A stretch of DNA of 64,000 bases. Origin: Tubiluchus corallicola. Its lineage: Eukaryota; Priapulida; Priapulimorpha; Priapulimorphida; Tubiluchidae. The DNA lies in assembly GCA_030141605.1 (NCBI GenBank), contig JAQGDQ010000070.1, forward strand, positions 370,001-434,000, written 5' to 3'. The first letter of the stretch is position 1. Every line of letters begins with the position of its first letter. This document shows positions 13,101 to 25,600 of the stretch, one piece after another. The notes beneath the pieces were generated by a model, which saw only the letters and a program-made list of their open reading frames with translations, searched no databases and was not told where the DNA came from. The position numbers and the translations under genes were made by a program.

Positions 13101-13455
13101 ATTAAAAATAAGTGCAAATGCTTAGATACCGATGGGTATGAGCGGAGCCTTGAAGGCAGGGAATGGACACCCCACTGGGTGCCTGTTCCAGAGTCGGGGA
13201 ATTACTCTAGTGGGAGTTGCATTTATTTCATAATGCATTCTCGTTATGCAAAACAGTACGTGGTGTCAGTGCAATTCGAAATTTAGAATTAAAAATAATA
13301 TTCGGTAAAATCGAGTTAACAAATTGTTGGTTGATTTGCAAAAACAGGTTTCATGATGTTGGTATCAAGCAATTAATGTGCCGCATTATAATTTTTTATT
13401 TCAAGAAGGTGATATTTGTATATGTTTAGTGTTAAAGTTGGTTTATTATAACCTT
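10195..13455. other. Non-coding intergenic DNA
   Basis: No exon of a recognisable gene was found. A patch at 10555-10800 is more GC-rich than its neighbours but has no frame or RNA fold that I can identify. The 70-residue frame at 13217-13429 has no known motif. Confidence 0.4.
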
Positions 13456-13471
13456 ATGATCAGATTGCAGT

Positions 13472-13807
13472 ATGGGAATCATACGAGCGCCTCGTGATCA
13501 TTTCCTTAGTGATCATGATGAGGTGATCATTGAAGATGATTATTTTCTACTGGTAAATGACGACGAAATTGCTGCAAATGTCGCTGACGAGGACAGCCAT
13601 CGACGTAGACGAGCTAAGCAAAAATTTCGTCCAAAAGCCACTGGAGGGAGCAAGTCTAGCGTATGTGGAGGCAAACCCAAGACCGGGAAACGGGGACGTC
13701 GCTATGAAAACACACTTTTCCTGCTCAATTTGGAGGAGGATGAGTTTGGACCTGAGCAGTTGAGCATTCATGATTTCGTACCTGAGCACTTGTCAGCATT
13801 TGCACAG
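13472..13807 (+). CDS. R3HDM4: R3HDM4 coding exon 1
   Basis: From the ATG to CACAG before GTACCT, ending in phase 0. It encodes the basic region and the ENTLFLLNLEE block. Reading through the donor meets a stop after two codons. Confidence 0.85.
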
Positions 13808-15604
13808 GTACCTTAACTAAAGGTGCTTTACTGAGTCACCATCTCAGTAAACACGCTTTTGTTGAGTGTCAGTTTCTTCTAAAAGTTACTGGCTAAATAA
13901 TCTATATTTATAACAGGCAAGTACTTTGTGTTAACACATTAAATACTGTCAAAGGTGTATTACATTTGATGATATTATTAACATTTTTTATCTCACATAT
14001 GGTATCATCTTGAAGGTCACTAAGTAGATGCATATTTTTTTCAAAATTTAGTAATTTGTTTAGCATGACAAGTAGATAATTTAAGGACTATAATGATGTT
14101 ACTAGGATTTTATCACTTAATTACTAACAATTGAAATATCTACATTTATAATCAGTTAGTTTTACCACATTCAGGAAACAATTTCACTGCTTCCAATAGT
14201 AGGCAGAGGCAGAGCTAACATAGTAAACAATTTACACTGATTGTTTTGCTCAGTAACATTGTTTTTCCACGACATCACACCCGTTATTAGTTACTACCTT
14301 GGTCTGCAAGACCCATTTAATGATGTTTGATAACAATTAAAAATCAGGATAAACTAGTATGTGTGCTTTTGGTATGTAAATGCACTTTTTTCAATTGTAA
14401 ACTATATTTTCTTCGCTGTTGACGATGATAAATTGATGATGGTGACAGTACTAATTAGCACAAGATATTAATGTTCAAATGTACTGTCATACGTAAATCG
14501 CTGGTGGTATCGGTAGTGATCGTATCAGTGATGGCACAGTTAAAATTGTTGGGGGTGCTGCTTCAGAGAATTTTTAGCCATTGTTTTGATATTCTATAAA
14601 ACGAAACAAACATATGAAAGTAAAATTTAGTCAAAAGGAAACTCTTCCTTATACTTGCACAGTAGGGTTGGCACTGCGGGAGCTCTTTCTACCTAGCGTG
14701 CAGCTTCTTATCTCGGACATGTACGCATGCTGGAACTGTGAGACATCCAAGTAATTCTTTGATTTTTTTCATGAGCTAGAGAATGGCTACTGACATTAAG
14801 GTCAAAGATTATATAATGTACAAGTATAAAGAAAGAATTAAAGAAAAAAATACACACTATATTGAATGTTATCGATAATATCGAGTGAAAATAGGGAGTG
14901 CTGCAGTTCCGCAGTGCCACTGGTGGTAGCAGTTGTTGATAGGCAGCAAAGCATGTTGTCTGTTTTAGTTCAGTATGTAGTATATACAGCATATCAAAGA
15001 GAAAAGCTAATGAAATTTCAAAGCTTTATGAAGATGACCTGCCTTTCTGTTGCAGCTTTTGGCTGAACGAGAAAAGATGAAGATCTGGAACGAATTTGTC
15101 AACATGTCTGAAGATGAACAGGAGGATGTCCTGAAGAAAGGTAGATGGCATCAGAGGTCTACGTTCGGCAAGATAACCGAGGAAGAAGAAGACGACGATG
15201 AAGAAATGGAGAAAACTGACAAGTCCTTGGAAACTATAGGAATAGATGACAAACGAGTGAAACATCCGTCATACAGCTCTGCTCAGTGTTTCTCAAACAT
15301 AGATGCTAAGCTTCAAACGATGCTGCGCAGGGGACATGTCCCGTTGGGACTAATGTCCCACTTGGAAGACGAGGTGAGGTCCTTCTTTGTTGGCAGTCCC
15401 GACCTGGTCATGGTGTCGCGGCTGGAAAGTGGATTTGAGCGGCGCATTCTGCATGCTGTCTGCCAGTACTTGGGGCTTCATTCTCATAGTTATGACATAG
15501 ATGGGATACGTCACACGCAGGTCGAAAATCCATGGCATTGTTTTGAACCACCCTGTATGACACTGTCAGCATATTTAGGCAGTACATTTTTGCATGAAAC
15601 CTAA
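13472..15604 (+). CDS. R3HDM4: R3H domain-containing protein 4-like, two coding exons
   Basis: The gene codes for about 294 residues: exon 1 (13472-13807, 112 codons), an intron with GT at 13808 and AG at 15054-15055 (phase 0), and exon 2 (15056-15604, ending TAA). Vertebrate R3HDM4 is about 268 residues. Shared blocks in order are a basic stretch followed by YENTLFLLNLEED, IWNEFVNMSEDEQEDVL, HPSYSSAQCFSNIDAKLQ, then an R3H region with FERRILHAVCQYLGL (R-x3-H), and a tail ending in LSAYLGS. R3H domains bind single-stranded nucleic acid; the cellular role of this protein is unclear. The ATG is preceded by an in-frame stop at 13457. A TTGCAG ending at 13470 could be the acceptor of a 5'UTR intron. 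ATTAAA at 15638 is a possible poly(A) signal. The acidic run EEEEDDDEE is notable. Confidence 0.88.
15056..15604 (+). CDS. R3HDM4: R3HDM4 coding exon 2
   Basis: Starts after CTTTCTGTTGCAG in phase 0 with LLAEREKMKIWNEF. It carries the acidic run, the R3H region and the stop. Confidence 0.87.
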   Translation, partial: LLAEREKMKIWNEFVNMSEDEQEDVLKKGRWHQRSTFGKITEEEEDDDEEMEKTDKSLETIGIDDKRVKHPSYSSAQCFSNIDAKLQTMLRRGHVPLGLMSHLEDEVRSFFVGSPDLVMVSRLESGFERRILHAVCQYLGLHSHSYDIDGIRHTQVENPWHCFEPPCMTLSAYLGSTFLHET

Positions 15605-15649
15605 AATTATGATGTTCATTTCTGATTTACACACTACATTAAATATTAA

Positions 15650-16635
15650 AAAATATTTTAATTAGGTAGATATGCTTCAAATTCAGTCTTTTTCTTGTTT
15701 AGTTGCTCCTTTCCGGTGAAGTAATACTTTCATGGAATGAACTCCAAGAGTTTGTGCAAAATTGATTATTGCCAATGGGCATAAGACAGTTCACAAAAAG
15801 TTAAAACGACAAAGATGAAGGTTTGAGAATGCTACGTGAAAATTCAGTCATTTATAAGTTATTGTTTTCTTTAAAAAACATAAAATTTAGTTTTGAACTC
15901 ATGCTTTTGCAGTAAGTCCCTCAGAAAAGTTTGTCATCCTTCAGATTTTTAAAAGTTAACATAATAACATAATTATATTTTAAAATGGAGCCATTTTATG
16001 TGTTGAATACAAACACATGGGGTTTGTGAATGTTGTGAAGTACAAGTGTATTAAATTTATTTATAGACTACAAACTTTGTAAGCCTTTATTGTTCCTGTT
16101 GCTTGCAAAGAAATTTTACCACACAATTTTGCAAACAAATGTAGATCTCATCACCTCTATGTACTATCTTTATTCGCACATTGTCACAATATGCACGCAC
16201 AAATAAATACAAATACTACATTAATATTACAATTGATAATACAATACAATGGGTTAATATATATGAATAATTAATTAACCAGTAATGTTAGTAATATATT
16301 TTTAATTTCATTGAAGGTGAAGCCGGGAATTTTTATTTCGTTTAATCTAGGTCATGGGCAACGTAATCATGGGGCGAGAATCGGCATAATTATTTTTTAA
16401 CATGGGTTGCTATACATAAGTATTTTTTCCCTGAGCGTAGTAACTAGAGTGATTGTTTAAAATTGACAGTGTGTTTAAAACAGAGTTATCAGACATCAAT
16501 GCATTTTAATAACTTTAGTGTTCGTTTAACAAAGAAGTTTGTAAGTGGCTTCATATTGGCAATACATACAGTCATGCTGTGATGTACACTAGTTGACATT
16601 TCCAAGATTCATCGTGATGGTTTTCTGAATTCAAC
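15650..16635. other. Non-coding intergenic DNA
   Basis: Probable 3' flank of the R3HDM4-like gene. AT-rich, with no exon signal. Confidence 0.4.
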
Positions 16636-16639
16636 AGAT

Positions 16640-16860
16640 AACAGATTTATGTTAATATCGATAAATCAAATACTGATCTGCACCGTAGTAAGACATACAG
16701 AAACTCGAAAATAGTTTTAGTAATACCCGCTTATCGAATACATGTCTAAAAAAGCAGAGTAATGAGTTTAAAGAAGAAATAAAGTCTCGTTTACTGCGCT
16801 TAATGTCTGGTAACTGATCTAAATTATAAGTGACAATATGGCCCAAATGATACACACTAA
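16640..16860 (-). mobile_element. LINE reverse-transcriptase C-terminal fragment
   Basis: The minus frame reads YHLGHIVTYNLDQLPDIKRS, then RDF with LLCFFRHV and LLKLFSSFCMSYYG. This is the pattern after the RT core of non-LTR elements (LGH-I-x-x-L-x-D-x-D-I, then L-F-x-S-Y-C-x-x-x-Y). It lies just downstream of the GPCR stop and is broken by stops on both sides. Confidence 0.6.
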
Positions 16861-16901
16861 TAATGAAGCAATTTCATTTAAAAGCAGCAAACTTTCTTAT
16901 T

Positions 16902-16907
16902 TTTATT
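16902..16907 (-). terminator. Poly(A) signal AATAAA of the GPCR gene
   Basis: A canonical hexamer on the minus strand about 20 bases beyond the TGA stop. Confidence 0.5.
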
Positions 16908-16925
16908 GTATCTGGAATTTAATAA

Positions 16926-17819
16926 TCACACGTTTGCACCACCTAACAACTTGTAAAATGCAGCTTTAAATGTAGAATACGAAGCTGCATATATAACGGG
17001 ATTGACAGCACTGTTAGCATAGCCCAGCCAAGTCAGAATGTGCACGTGCTGCCATCTATCGACCGGGTTGACCAACTGCTCGGAGAAAAATGGTCCCCAG
17101 CACAAAACAAAAGCTATGAACACAATAGACAGTGTCTTTGTTGCTTTCATTTCCATGGCTAATTTTATTTTTGCTTGCGACTGCAGCTGAACCAAATGGT
17201 GGACTTTCCGTGTCTGGTTCCATGCCTTCTTCCATATAATTATGTAAAACACAGCAATGATGGTGACTGGAACAATAAACCCAAAGAAAGCATCAGCAAA
17301 GTAGAAAATTTCCCAAGTCTCTCTGCTACTGTCGTAGTAAAACAAGATACACAGCGCACAAGGTTCAACAGCAGCAATGCACCAGGTGATAAGCAGTGCA
17401 AGCACCACTGTTCTTGTTGTTGCAAGTACGTTGTATTTAATTGGAAACACAATGGCAAAAAACCGATCCATGGAAATCAAACATATGTGATAGATGCTAG
17501 AACCCGTGGCAAGAATGCCAAGGGATTCGTCTACAAGAGCTAAGAGCCTGTTTGAATGAAAACGAGAGTTTATTTTCATTGGTACTAAAAGCACGCCAAC
17601 CAGCAAATCAGCTACTGCTAGGGATGCAACTACAAAATTTGTTTGTGTTTGCAACTGTTTTGTGGTACAGACAGCAGCTAAAACCAAAACATTGCCGAAT
17701 ACTACTGCGATGCCCGTCGATAAATATAGTACCAAAAATGACACATTCGACATACACGTGTGCAATTGTCCCAGTAAAACTTCATTTGAAATGTTCATTC
17801 CAGAGTGATTATACACCAT
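16926..17819 (-). CDS. Intronless class A (rhodopsin family) GPCR, orphan
   Basis: One exon of 297 residues with seven hydrophobic segments. Class A landmarks: GN in TM1 (N43), LAVADLL in TM2 (D71), DRF at 118-120 in place of DRY, W146 in TM4, P184 in TM5, CWGPFF at 240-245 in TM6 and NPVIY at 273-277 in TM7, followed by a short amphipathic helix-8 segment. The CWGPFF and NPVIYA style resembles amine-like receptors. However, counting back from D118, position 3.32 is Gly (not the amine-binding Asp) and 3.25 is Ala (not Cys), and no Cys is seen in the second extracellular loop. The ligand is therefore unknown and an aminergic assignment would be unsafe. AATAAA lies on this strand at 16902-16907, about 20 bases past the stop. 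The product would be a plasma-membrane receptor; the loops and tail are short. Confidence 0.9.
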   Translation of the reverse strand: MVYNHSGMNISNEVLLGQLHTCMSNVSFLVLYLSTGIAVVFGNVLVLAAVCTTKQLQTQTNFVVASLAVADLLVGVLLVPMKINSRFHSNRLLALVDESLGILATGSSIYHICLISMDRFFAIVFPIKYNVLATTRTVVLALLITWCIAAVEPCALCILFYYDSSRETWEIFYFADAFFGFIVPVTIIAVFYIIIWKKAWNQTRKVHHLVQLQSQAKIKLAMEMKATKTLSIVFIAFVLCWGPFFSEQLVNPVDRWQHVHILTWLGYANSAVNPVIYAASYSTFKAAFYKLLGGANV

Positions 17820-17829
17820 TTTGACTGTG

Positions 17830-19560
17830 AACGAAACTTACGCGTACAATAGCTGAAGCACTGCTGTCACTGGTGTGTTTTAGCAGACTACTTGAACATT
17901 TTCACCTTCAAGGATTACTATAAATTTTCAGTACTTTCTTAAGATGAGCATACGACCCTAAACTTCCCTTTAGAACTCGTTTAACAGCAACTAACTAAAT
18001 AGCAGTGTTAAGATGCCTTGCGCAATACGTAACAAATGCCTCATATCTAGATGAAGAAAGTGCCTCTAATTACTCAGACGAACACAAAGGATTCATACTT
18101 CGTAAATGAAGCCTATATATTTGAACATATCACCACAACCGTCTATGGTTTAGAACCAATTTGCACTTATTAACAAATTAATAGCGTATGTTTACACAGT
18201 TAGTTCACACTAAGTACTGTCGCACGCAGGTGGTTATGTCCACAAAATAGTATCCCACAGCTTTATTACTAGCTACAAGCTAATAATTACATCAGCTACA
18301 TAACTATAACACTTGTGTAATATTATCACAACTCATCATAATAGTGAAGTGTGTAACTGTAAACCAGACTGTTTACAAAACCTCGGACATGCAGCTGAGC
18401 TCACTAGAGCGAATAAAAATTTACAAGTGGATGCATATCATGAACTTGCAAACAAAGGCAACAATGATTATAATGTAACATGCACGGGAAACAAAATAGG
18501 GTAGAGTTTAAATAGACTGTCCTAACTGCCTACACTTGTAGCATATTCCCAGTTGAAACATAACCCTCCAAGTGTTCTTGCTTAAATTTTGGAAAAAAGT
18601 AGCAAAAGCTGATGAACTAAGAACCATTTCTACTGCAACCTGGGATTACACCATGGAGGTTGTAGAATTCTGAATTTCCATGATGGGGTTCCAAATAATG
18701 ATCAAATTATACAAAACCTGATTGCAAAATTCATGTTGTTAATTAAGTCACAATTTATTAATTATTTTAATTCAAGACGGCCAAAGGAACGAGATGTAAA
18801 AATGAGGATTGTGCCTCTGATTTGATCCAGGGATATTGAACTTACATTATAAAGTTTATTATATTGCTCCTTAATCACATCAGCATTTTCCAAGTTTTAG
18901 TTCGCTTTTCTAGATTAACTACTAACTAGTTATTTTTTATTTAATTTAGTACCAAGAATAATCAAAAGGCAATTCGCTAATTATTAATGCATAATTTAGC
19001 AGTAGCTACATGAATTTTTCTTATAATGTACAGTAATTTATTAATAGTCATTGATTATCATGCAAAATTAATTATCCATACAAGCAGCAGTTTGCACGAC
19101 AACTGCTGTTTATTATAATTACAACACCATAACAAAAAACATCGCTGTAAAAAATACCATAACTATTGTACAACTGCTGGAAAAATAAATTATCAGTTTT
19201 CTTTGACTCATTTTCCACTGCGCAGCCAAAACTGAGACAAAAAACTTGACCAGTTTCTAATCCACGCCACTGCTTTTCATCACGATAACTGTAAGAAACA
19301 TAATAACCTAGACACAAGCTACTGTAATGCATAAATATTATTTAGTAAAAAAATAAATGTAGCCAAACATGGGCAATACGTGTACATAACAAATACACAT
19401 AATTAGTTAAACAGTGATTACAGTTAGTAAACAAAGAACTGTCTATAACAATTTCTTGTAAACATTTGTATGCCCTTTATACACCAAAGACAATTTTGTA
19501 CCAAATTCAGCAGCCATTCACACGTTTAACAATGATTACAGCTATGAAGGTGTTAAGATA
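17830..19560. other. Non-coding DNA between GPCR and TDP1 genes
   Basis: Includes the upstream flank of the receptor gene and the 3' flank of the TDP1-like gene. Short frames at 18313 and 19072 show no known motif. Confidence 0.45.
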
Positions 19561-19568
19561 GGCTGACA

Positions 19569-19645
19569 CTACACACGAGGACACCAAGAATTACCATGGC
19601 TGTCTGGTTTATCCAAATACGGAATGTCCCATACCCATGGACGAT
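19569..19645 (-). CDS. TDP1: TDP1 exon 14, C-terminus
   Basis: [20 protein letters not shown], then WCPRV and stop; human ends DRPWIWNIPYVKAPDTHGN. Confidence 0.92.
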
Positions 19646-22600
19646 CTGAAATAATAAAAAGCAACATGATAAAAAAGAAAAAATCGTCATTTGTATAAGA
19701 ATTGTCTATTATATAGGCAAGGAAAGAAATACTAAACAACTGCCTTATCAATTAAGTGACTTTTGTAAAAACGACTTCATCTTGGTTAAATCACATGAGA
19801 GCTTATGCTGTTCAAAAAACATTGGTTCAGAAGTTTTCATTAAACAGCCCATCCCAACAACAGCGGTGGCATTCGAAAATTTGAATTCAAGCAAAAACAG
19901 TAAAGCCTCTTCATACTCTTCATGAACTTTACGTAGTTCAGTGGAATAGGAACAATGGGCTAAAGTTTACAATTCCCCATACACGAGAAATTAGTTCATG
20001 AATTGGATTACGGTTAGGGTTCAAGCTTAGAGTTAGGGTTCGTTTAGGATTAGTGCGGAGTTAGGGTTTGGGTATTTAAACTGTGTGGGGAGTTGTAAAC
20101 TCCTTCTTAACACTGAATGCTAAAAAATTTGATTTCCAACAAATTTGCTGCAAAATATAAAATTCCTTCTCACCTTCCTCTGTGTATGGTGTAAGTGGAA
20201 CATCAAACGGAACAGGAAATGCTTTACTAACCGACTTCTCTGTAGAATGTTGAAACAACGTAAACGAATCTTCGCCAGTCTGACAAGGTAATTGTATTTT
20301 AGTTACTTATTTATAATAAATGAGAATGAGATTGTTAAAAAACTAAATAAAAAAGTTTGCTAGAACTGAAGTAACTGTGTCAAATGTTAAAATAATTAAA
20401 CAGGAGGATTTGAATAACAAAAAAGAGCAGTGATGCATTTCCATATATTTAGCTCAGTTGCTGTAGTTCAGTTGTTATGACACTAACTTTGTATACTGAT
20501 ATATAGTAATATTTCTTAAAAAAGGATTGGAGCAATTATTAGAAAATATCACATAATAAATAAACTAAGAAGGCATAACACAACACACCATTATGCAATA
20601 TCTTTAGGGGAAAAATGAAGGAAAAGCATAAAGATACCATAAATACGATTTTTACTGAATTCAGCAATTTATAACATGATCCATAATATTTATGATTTTG
20701 TGATAAATTATGCAAAACACAAAATCGTACATGTGACACGACTGATTTTCTGCTCTTTTCTTTTTTCTCTTCAGGTACCATAATTTATTACAAATCAAGG
20801 GCCTGCACACACTACTGCAAAAGGACGGGAGTAAGCATAAAATACCTACAAGGTGCTTGGGCAAAAATAGAACTCCCAATTCGTAAGAACGAATCATCAG
20901 TTGAGAACCGTTTTTTTCCAAAGCGCCCCAGGCTGCTTTAGACAGATTTGCACTACAAAGAAAAAACACAAACCCATTTCAAGTAACAACACTATGATGC
21001 AAAATGTCGTCATCAAACTTTCTGGTAAACAGAAAGTGAACTGCATTAATCTTTATTTGCCTACTTTCATAAGTGGTAATTACAGCTACTTCCTTTTACT
21101 AAATTTACCAAGATATTAATGTCATATAAAGATCTTTAAACTTTCACAATATTCTACACATTATTTACTGTTGTAATTTTATTGTATATAATAATTCTAC
21201 TTTTTAGTATTTAATTTTGCCAGACCTAACTAAAAATCCTAATCTTAATTTATTCTCATTATTCTAACGTATGCTATTGTAACGTGTAATTCTTGTATGT
21301 AATTTACTTATTTAAAATTGTCTCTTTTTAACTTTACTAACTACATGGACCATCACGGAAACATTGTTTACATGCAATTTTAATGTATCCATGTAAAAAA
21401 TAAATTTCTATTCTGTTCTGTTCTCTCTGAAATTGTTATTCACCGTTATGCCTAAAGTACTGTAAGAAATGTAAAGCAAAAATTAAGGCATATCTTTTGA
21501 TTCACACTCTATAATCGTAAATTCTAGTACATTATGAATTGTAACTTCCATTTGTTGTTCTCCCTTTTTATGTAGATAATACTGCGTAAGTTTAATCAAA
21601 CAAAGATAGAAAATATAGATGCATTATAAACTAAAATTTACGATTTTTAATGCAAGCTTTTGTGTTCTACCTTCTTATTTAACAGCCACCTTCTCACATA
21701 ATGCAAAATCTGCTATCAAAACTTTAAAAAGTCACCTTGTCACCAGAAACCAGGCAGCTTGACAAAAACCCGGTGAAATTCTAGCGTAAGATTTTATGTG
21801 AGGTGATGCACGGCTTCGTCCAAATACATCAGCTTTCCACTGACTAAAAAACAATGTATCACACTTACATGGTTACACCAGCAAATGCAGGGAAAAGTCA
21901 GTGTATCATTGTGCCTCACAGTCACATGTTTATATAATTACATGCAGCGAATACTCGATTATGCAAGTGCAAATGATTATCATAGTTCATACAATATGCT
22001 CGTGACTTAAAGTTTGACAATCTGTAAGACAACATTCTGAAAATTGTTATTACTACTCACCATTAACTTAGTGCTATGCGGATAATATTTCTGTTTTACC
22101 TCACATTCGCAAGATTACAATACTTGAAACAAAAAAGACATGACTATACGTGAATGCATAAATGGGCAAAATAGTAAGGCAAATTCATTCATCGACCACA
22201 GATATGTTTGTAATCAAGAATGATAACAGCGAACACAAAAGCATTATTCACTTCAATACTTACTGAAAAAATGTGTGTAGGTATGGTTGCTTCTTAGCTG
22301 TATTAATGCTATACGGAAGAGAACCACCGGCGGGCCAGCCTTCCAAGCTAGTTCTTACATTATCTATGCTAGGAAATATCTAAAATAAAATGTTATATTT
22401 AAACATTCAAGTTAGATAACGTACAGAGAGAGAGAGAATGGAACCTTATATTCAGTAACATTTGACCACTGATATTTGACCAGTAACAAAAGAAAATGGC
22501 AGATAATTTTAATAAAAGCATTCCTCTATTTTTGAAGATATCTCTGTGGCAAAAATTGACATTCATAAATTTATTACAAAATTTTAACAATAACAACAAA

Positions 22601-25600
22601 AAACACGTCTCTATTTATATTTCAAAACATTTTTTTCAGTCCATATTTGAATGTTTGACGTATCGAATGGCATCCACTTTGTACATGCCACTCTAAATTT
22701 TGAGAAAAGAAAAAATTTTTATTAACTAGGCAGATTAATTCTACATACTTAAGCCTTCACGAACCTGCCAAACTGTGCACTTTATTTGAGTAACACTAGC
22801 AAATGATACACTAATTATTACAGAACGGAATGTATTAGATGTCTATTCGCCTACATTCGTAATCTGTAATTAGTGGCACTTCCGTTCACAAACTTTGCCA
22901 AGAACAGCATCAAACCTTTTAAAGCTTTCAAGTAATTTTCCACATCTTTTTCTCTATGAAACTCTCTTTTACTGCTAGGCGTGAAGTTATTTTTTAGCAA
23001 ATTTAAAACAAAAGTGGCGTACTTTTGCTCGGCACACCACTAATGAAAATTCCAGTATACCATGAATTAACTTTTATTTGGAAAAGTAACAACTTTTGTA
23101 TGCATTTTCTATTCAAATCTGGGCACACACACACACTGATCTCTGGTGTGAATGAAGAAAGAAAGCAAAATCATATGAAGCTTGGTAACACTCCAGTGGT
23201 TTAGCAAGAATCTATTTGAAGAAACTTACTAACTGTAATTTAGGCAGCTTTGCTAATTTCCCACCAGCATTGGACACTTTGCATTGACTAAGACTTGTCA
23301 GCCACTCTGCACATAACCAGTTGTCTTTACTACTGCCCAAGGAACCAATGCTGGAGAACTGACCAATGACTGACCAATCGTGTACCTTGCCTTCCTCTGC
23401 TCCATGTGTTTGTAGAACCTAAATATGCAGAAAAATCATTAGTAGTCATCCAACATAGTTATGCCACATTTGCACAGTTTTAAAAAAATTACCTACTATA
23501 AGCAAGACTTGCTATTAAGTAATTTAATTAGTAGAAAACTCTGGTAGGAATGAGTTATTATTACAGTGATATACAACAGGCATACATTATGATATAAACA
23601 CTGCATCCCAGGTATCAGTTTAAAAGTCCAACTGCATCAAAAAGTCTTTTCTACGTTGATAGAAAAAAGAATAACTGCTTATCATTTTCTAAGCCGTGAG
23701 TCAAATTACTGCTTTCTACATTTTTCTGCTTTAGTACACCACTGGAGAGTTTAGACAGTTAAGCACTATACTGGAAGTGTTAACACCTCATTAAGATGTA
23801 ACATTTACTACACGGAGGTAAGAAAAAGAAGCAGAAAATATCTATAGTATGTAACATATACTATGGACAGGGAAGCAGAAAAAACTAGAAATATGTAAGA
23901 TATGTTCCAGTTTAAATGCTGTTCAGTTCAAAACAGAAGCTAATCCTGTAAGTGTCTGTTACCCAAACACAGATTTAGAATCAACAATATTACGCAAATG
24001 CAATGTAAGCTGCACATACTTTTCTCAGCTTAAGATGACCATACTTAGTTTTCTGCTCTCCGACATGGCGTCCAGGAATAGATGCAATAATGTGAACCCT
24101 AGACACAAAAACAAAGGGCTAAAAGGAAATAACTAAATGTATCATTTGTATACACTTAAGAAATTTGAGAAGAGTGAGGAGAGTGCTGAGACAGATTATA
24201 CATGGTCTTGGAATCTAGAATGAAAGTGGGTTTAGACAAAGCAAGTTCGATAATGAAGGATATACCCATAGGGAGGACTTTTTCCTTACAATATTATTTA
24301 TACCCAGGAATTTGAAAATAATAATGTATAACAGATGGCTTGGACCAATTCCCCAAAGCACAAGAAAACCATCAAGTTACATAAAGCTTAAAAAATTTGT
24401 CTTGAAATTTTATACCACTTACATACTGCCTTTTTGCATATACAACTTGCGTCGGCATTAACGCTGTATAAAACATGTAAATTTAAACTCCCGAGATGAC
24501 CGTTAGACGCAGCCATTTTGACGATAAGTCATTTGAAACAAGTTTAGATAGCATTCTGTGAAGTTTGAAAAAATAATCAGAGCACGTGTCACTAACTGAG
24601 TAAAATATAAAATTGCTGTATCTTGTCAATAAGATTAAAAATACGTTTTTGGTTAGTGAGTGGCGCACACTGGAAGATGAGTCAGCAACATTTTACCAAT
24701 TGGTGGAAGCATTTTAAATAATTAATAATTTTCTTTTTTAATTACGTAAGTCTCTCAAGCATGTAAGCGAAATGCGAACTAATATAATTTTGCATAGAAT
24801 GTTTTTGGGACATAGTTTAACATGTACTTTTCTTCTCCTGAGTTACATTTGCGTAAGTGACGTCGTCGGTACAGTGTCGCAGGAAATTTAAAATGAAAAC
24901 AAAAAAATCCTTTCAATGCGAGTACGATATATGCATAAAATTGCTATAAAGTAATATAATTTCTCAAGGCGATTTTTCTGAAACATATTTTAGGTACTCC
25001 TTTTCTTGTCCTTTAAGAACATTCAACAATACATACGGCACGTAATGGTTGTATGTATTGTTGAATGTTCTTAAAGAACAAGAAAAGGGGTACCTAAAAT
25101 ATGGTTCAGAAAAATCGCCTTGAGAAATTATATTACTTTATAGCAATTTTATGCATATATCGTACTCGCATTGAAAGGATTTTTTTGTTTTCATTTTAAA
25201 TTTCCTGCGACACTGTACCGACTGCGCCATTACATGACGTCACTTACACAAATGTAAATCAGGAGAAGAAAAGTACATGTTAAACTACCGTATTTTCCCA
25301 TGTATAAGAGACCCTTGTGTATAAGAGACCCCTTCAATTTTTAGGCAAAAATTCTGGAAAAAAGTTTTTTGGTAATGAATAACTTTATTCATCATAGAAA
25401 TTTAGAGGGTAGAGTACAACTTTTTCAACTCAGTGCGGTACTGAAAACAAAATAAAACCAGTTAATGTGTTGTAGAAAAAGAGTACTGGTATATATTAAA
25501 GTGCGTACCTGCAAACCTGTAACAAGAAAAGAGAAAACGAGGAGATAATGCCTGTGTCACGATGCTTGTATTGCTTACAACCGCTTCATAGTCGAACGCG

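Noticed and set aside
17175-17543. 122-residue plus-strand frame
   Set aside because: Shadow of the GPCR coding sequence on the minus strand.
16926-17819. Assignment of the GPCR as a trace-amine or other aminergic receptor
   Set aside because: The TM6/TM7 motifs look amine-like, but the amine-binding Asp of TM3 is Gly and the conserved TM3 Cys is absent.
20450-20500. TAGCTCAGTTG resembling a tRNA A box
   Set aside because: No B box or stems at tRNA spacing.
24483-24668. 61-residue frame repeated almost exactly at 26133-26318 on the other strand
   Set aside because: The duplication is explained by the arms of the foldback element; no start context, domain or codon signal supports a gene.
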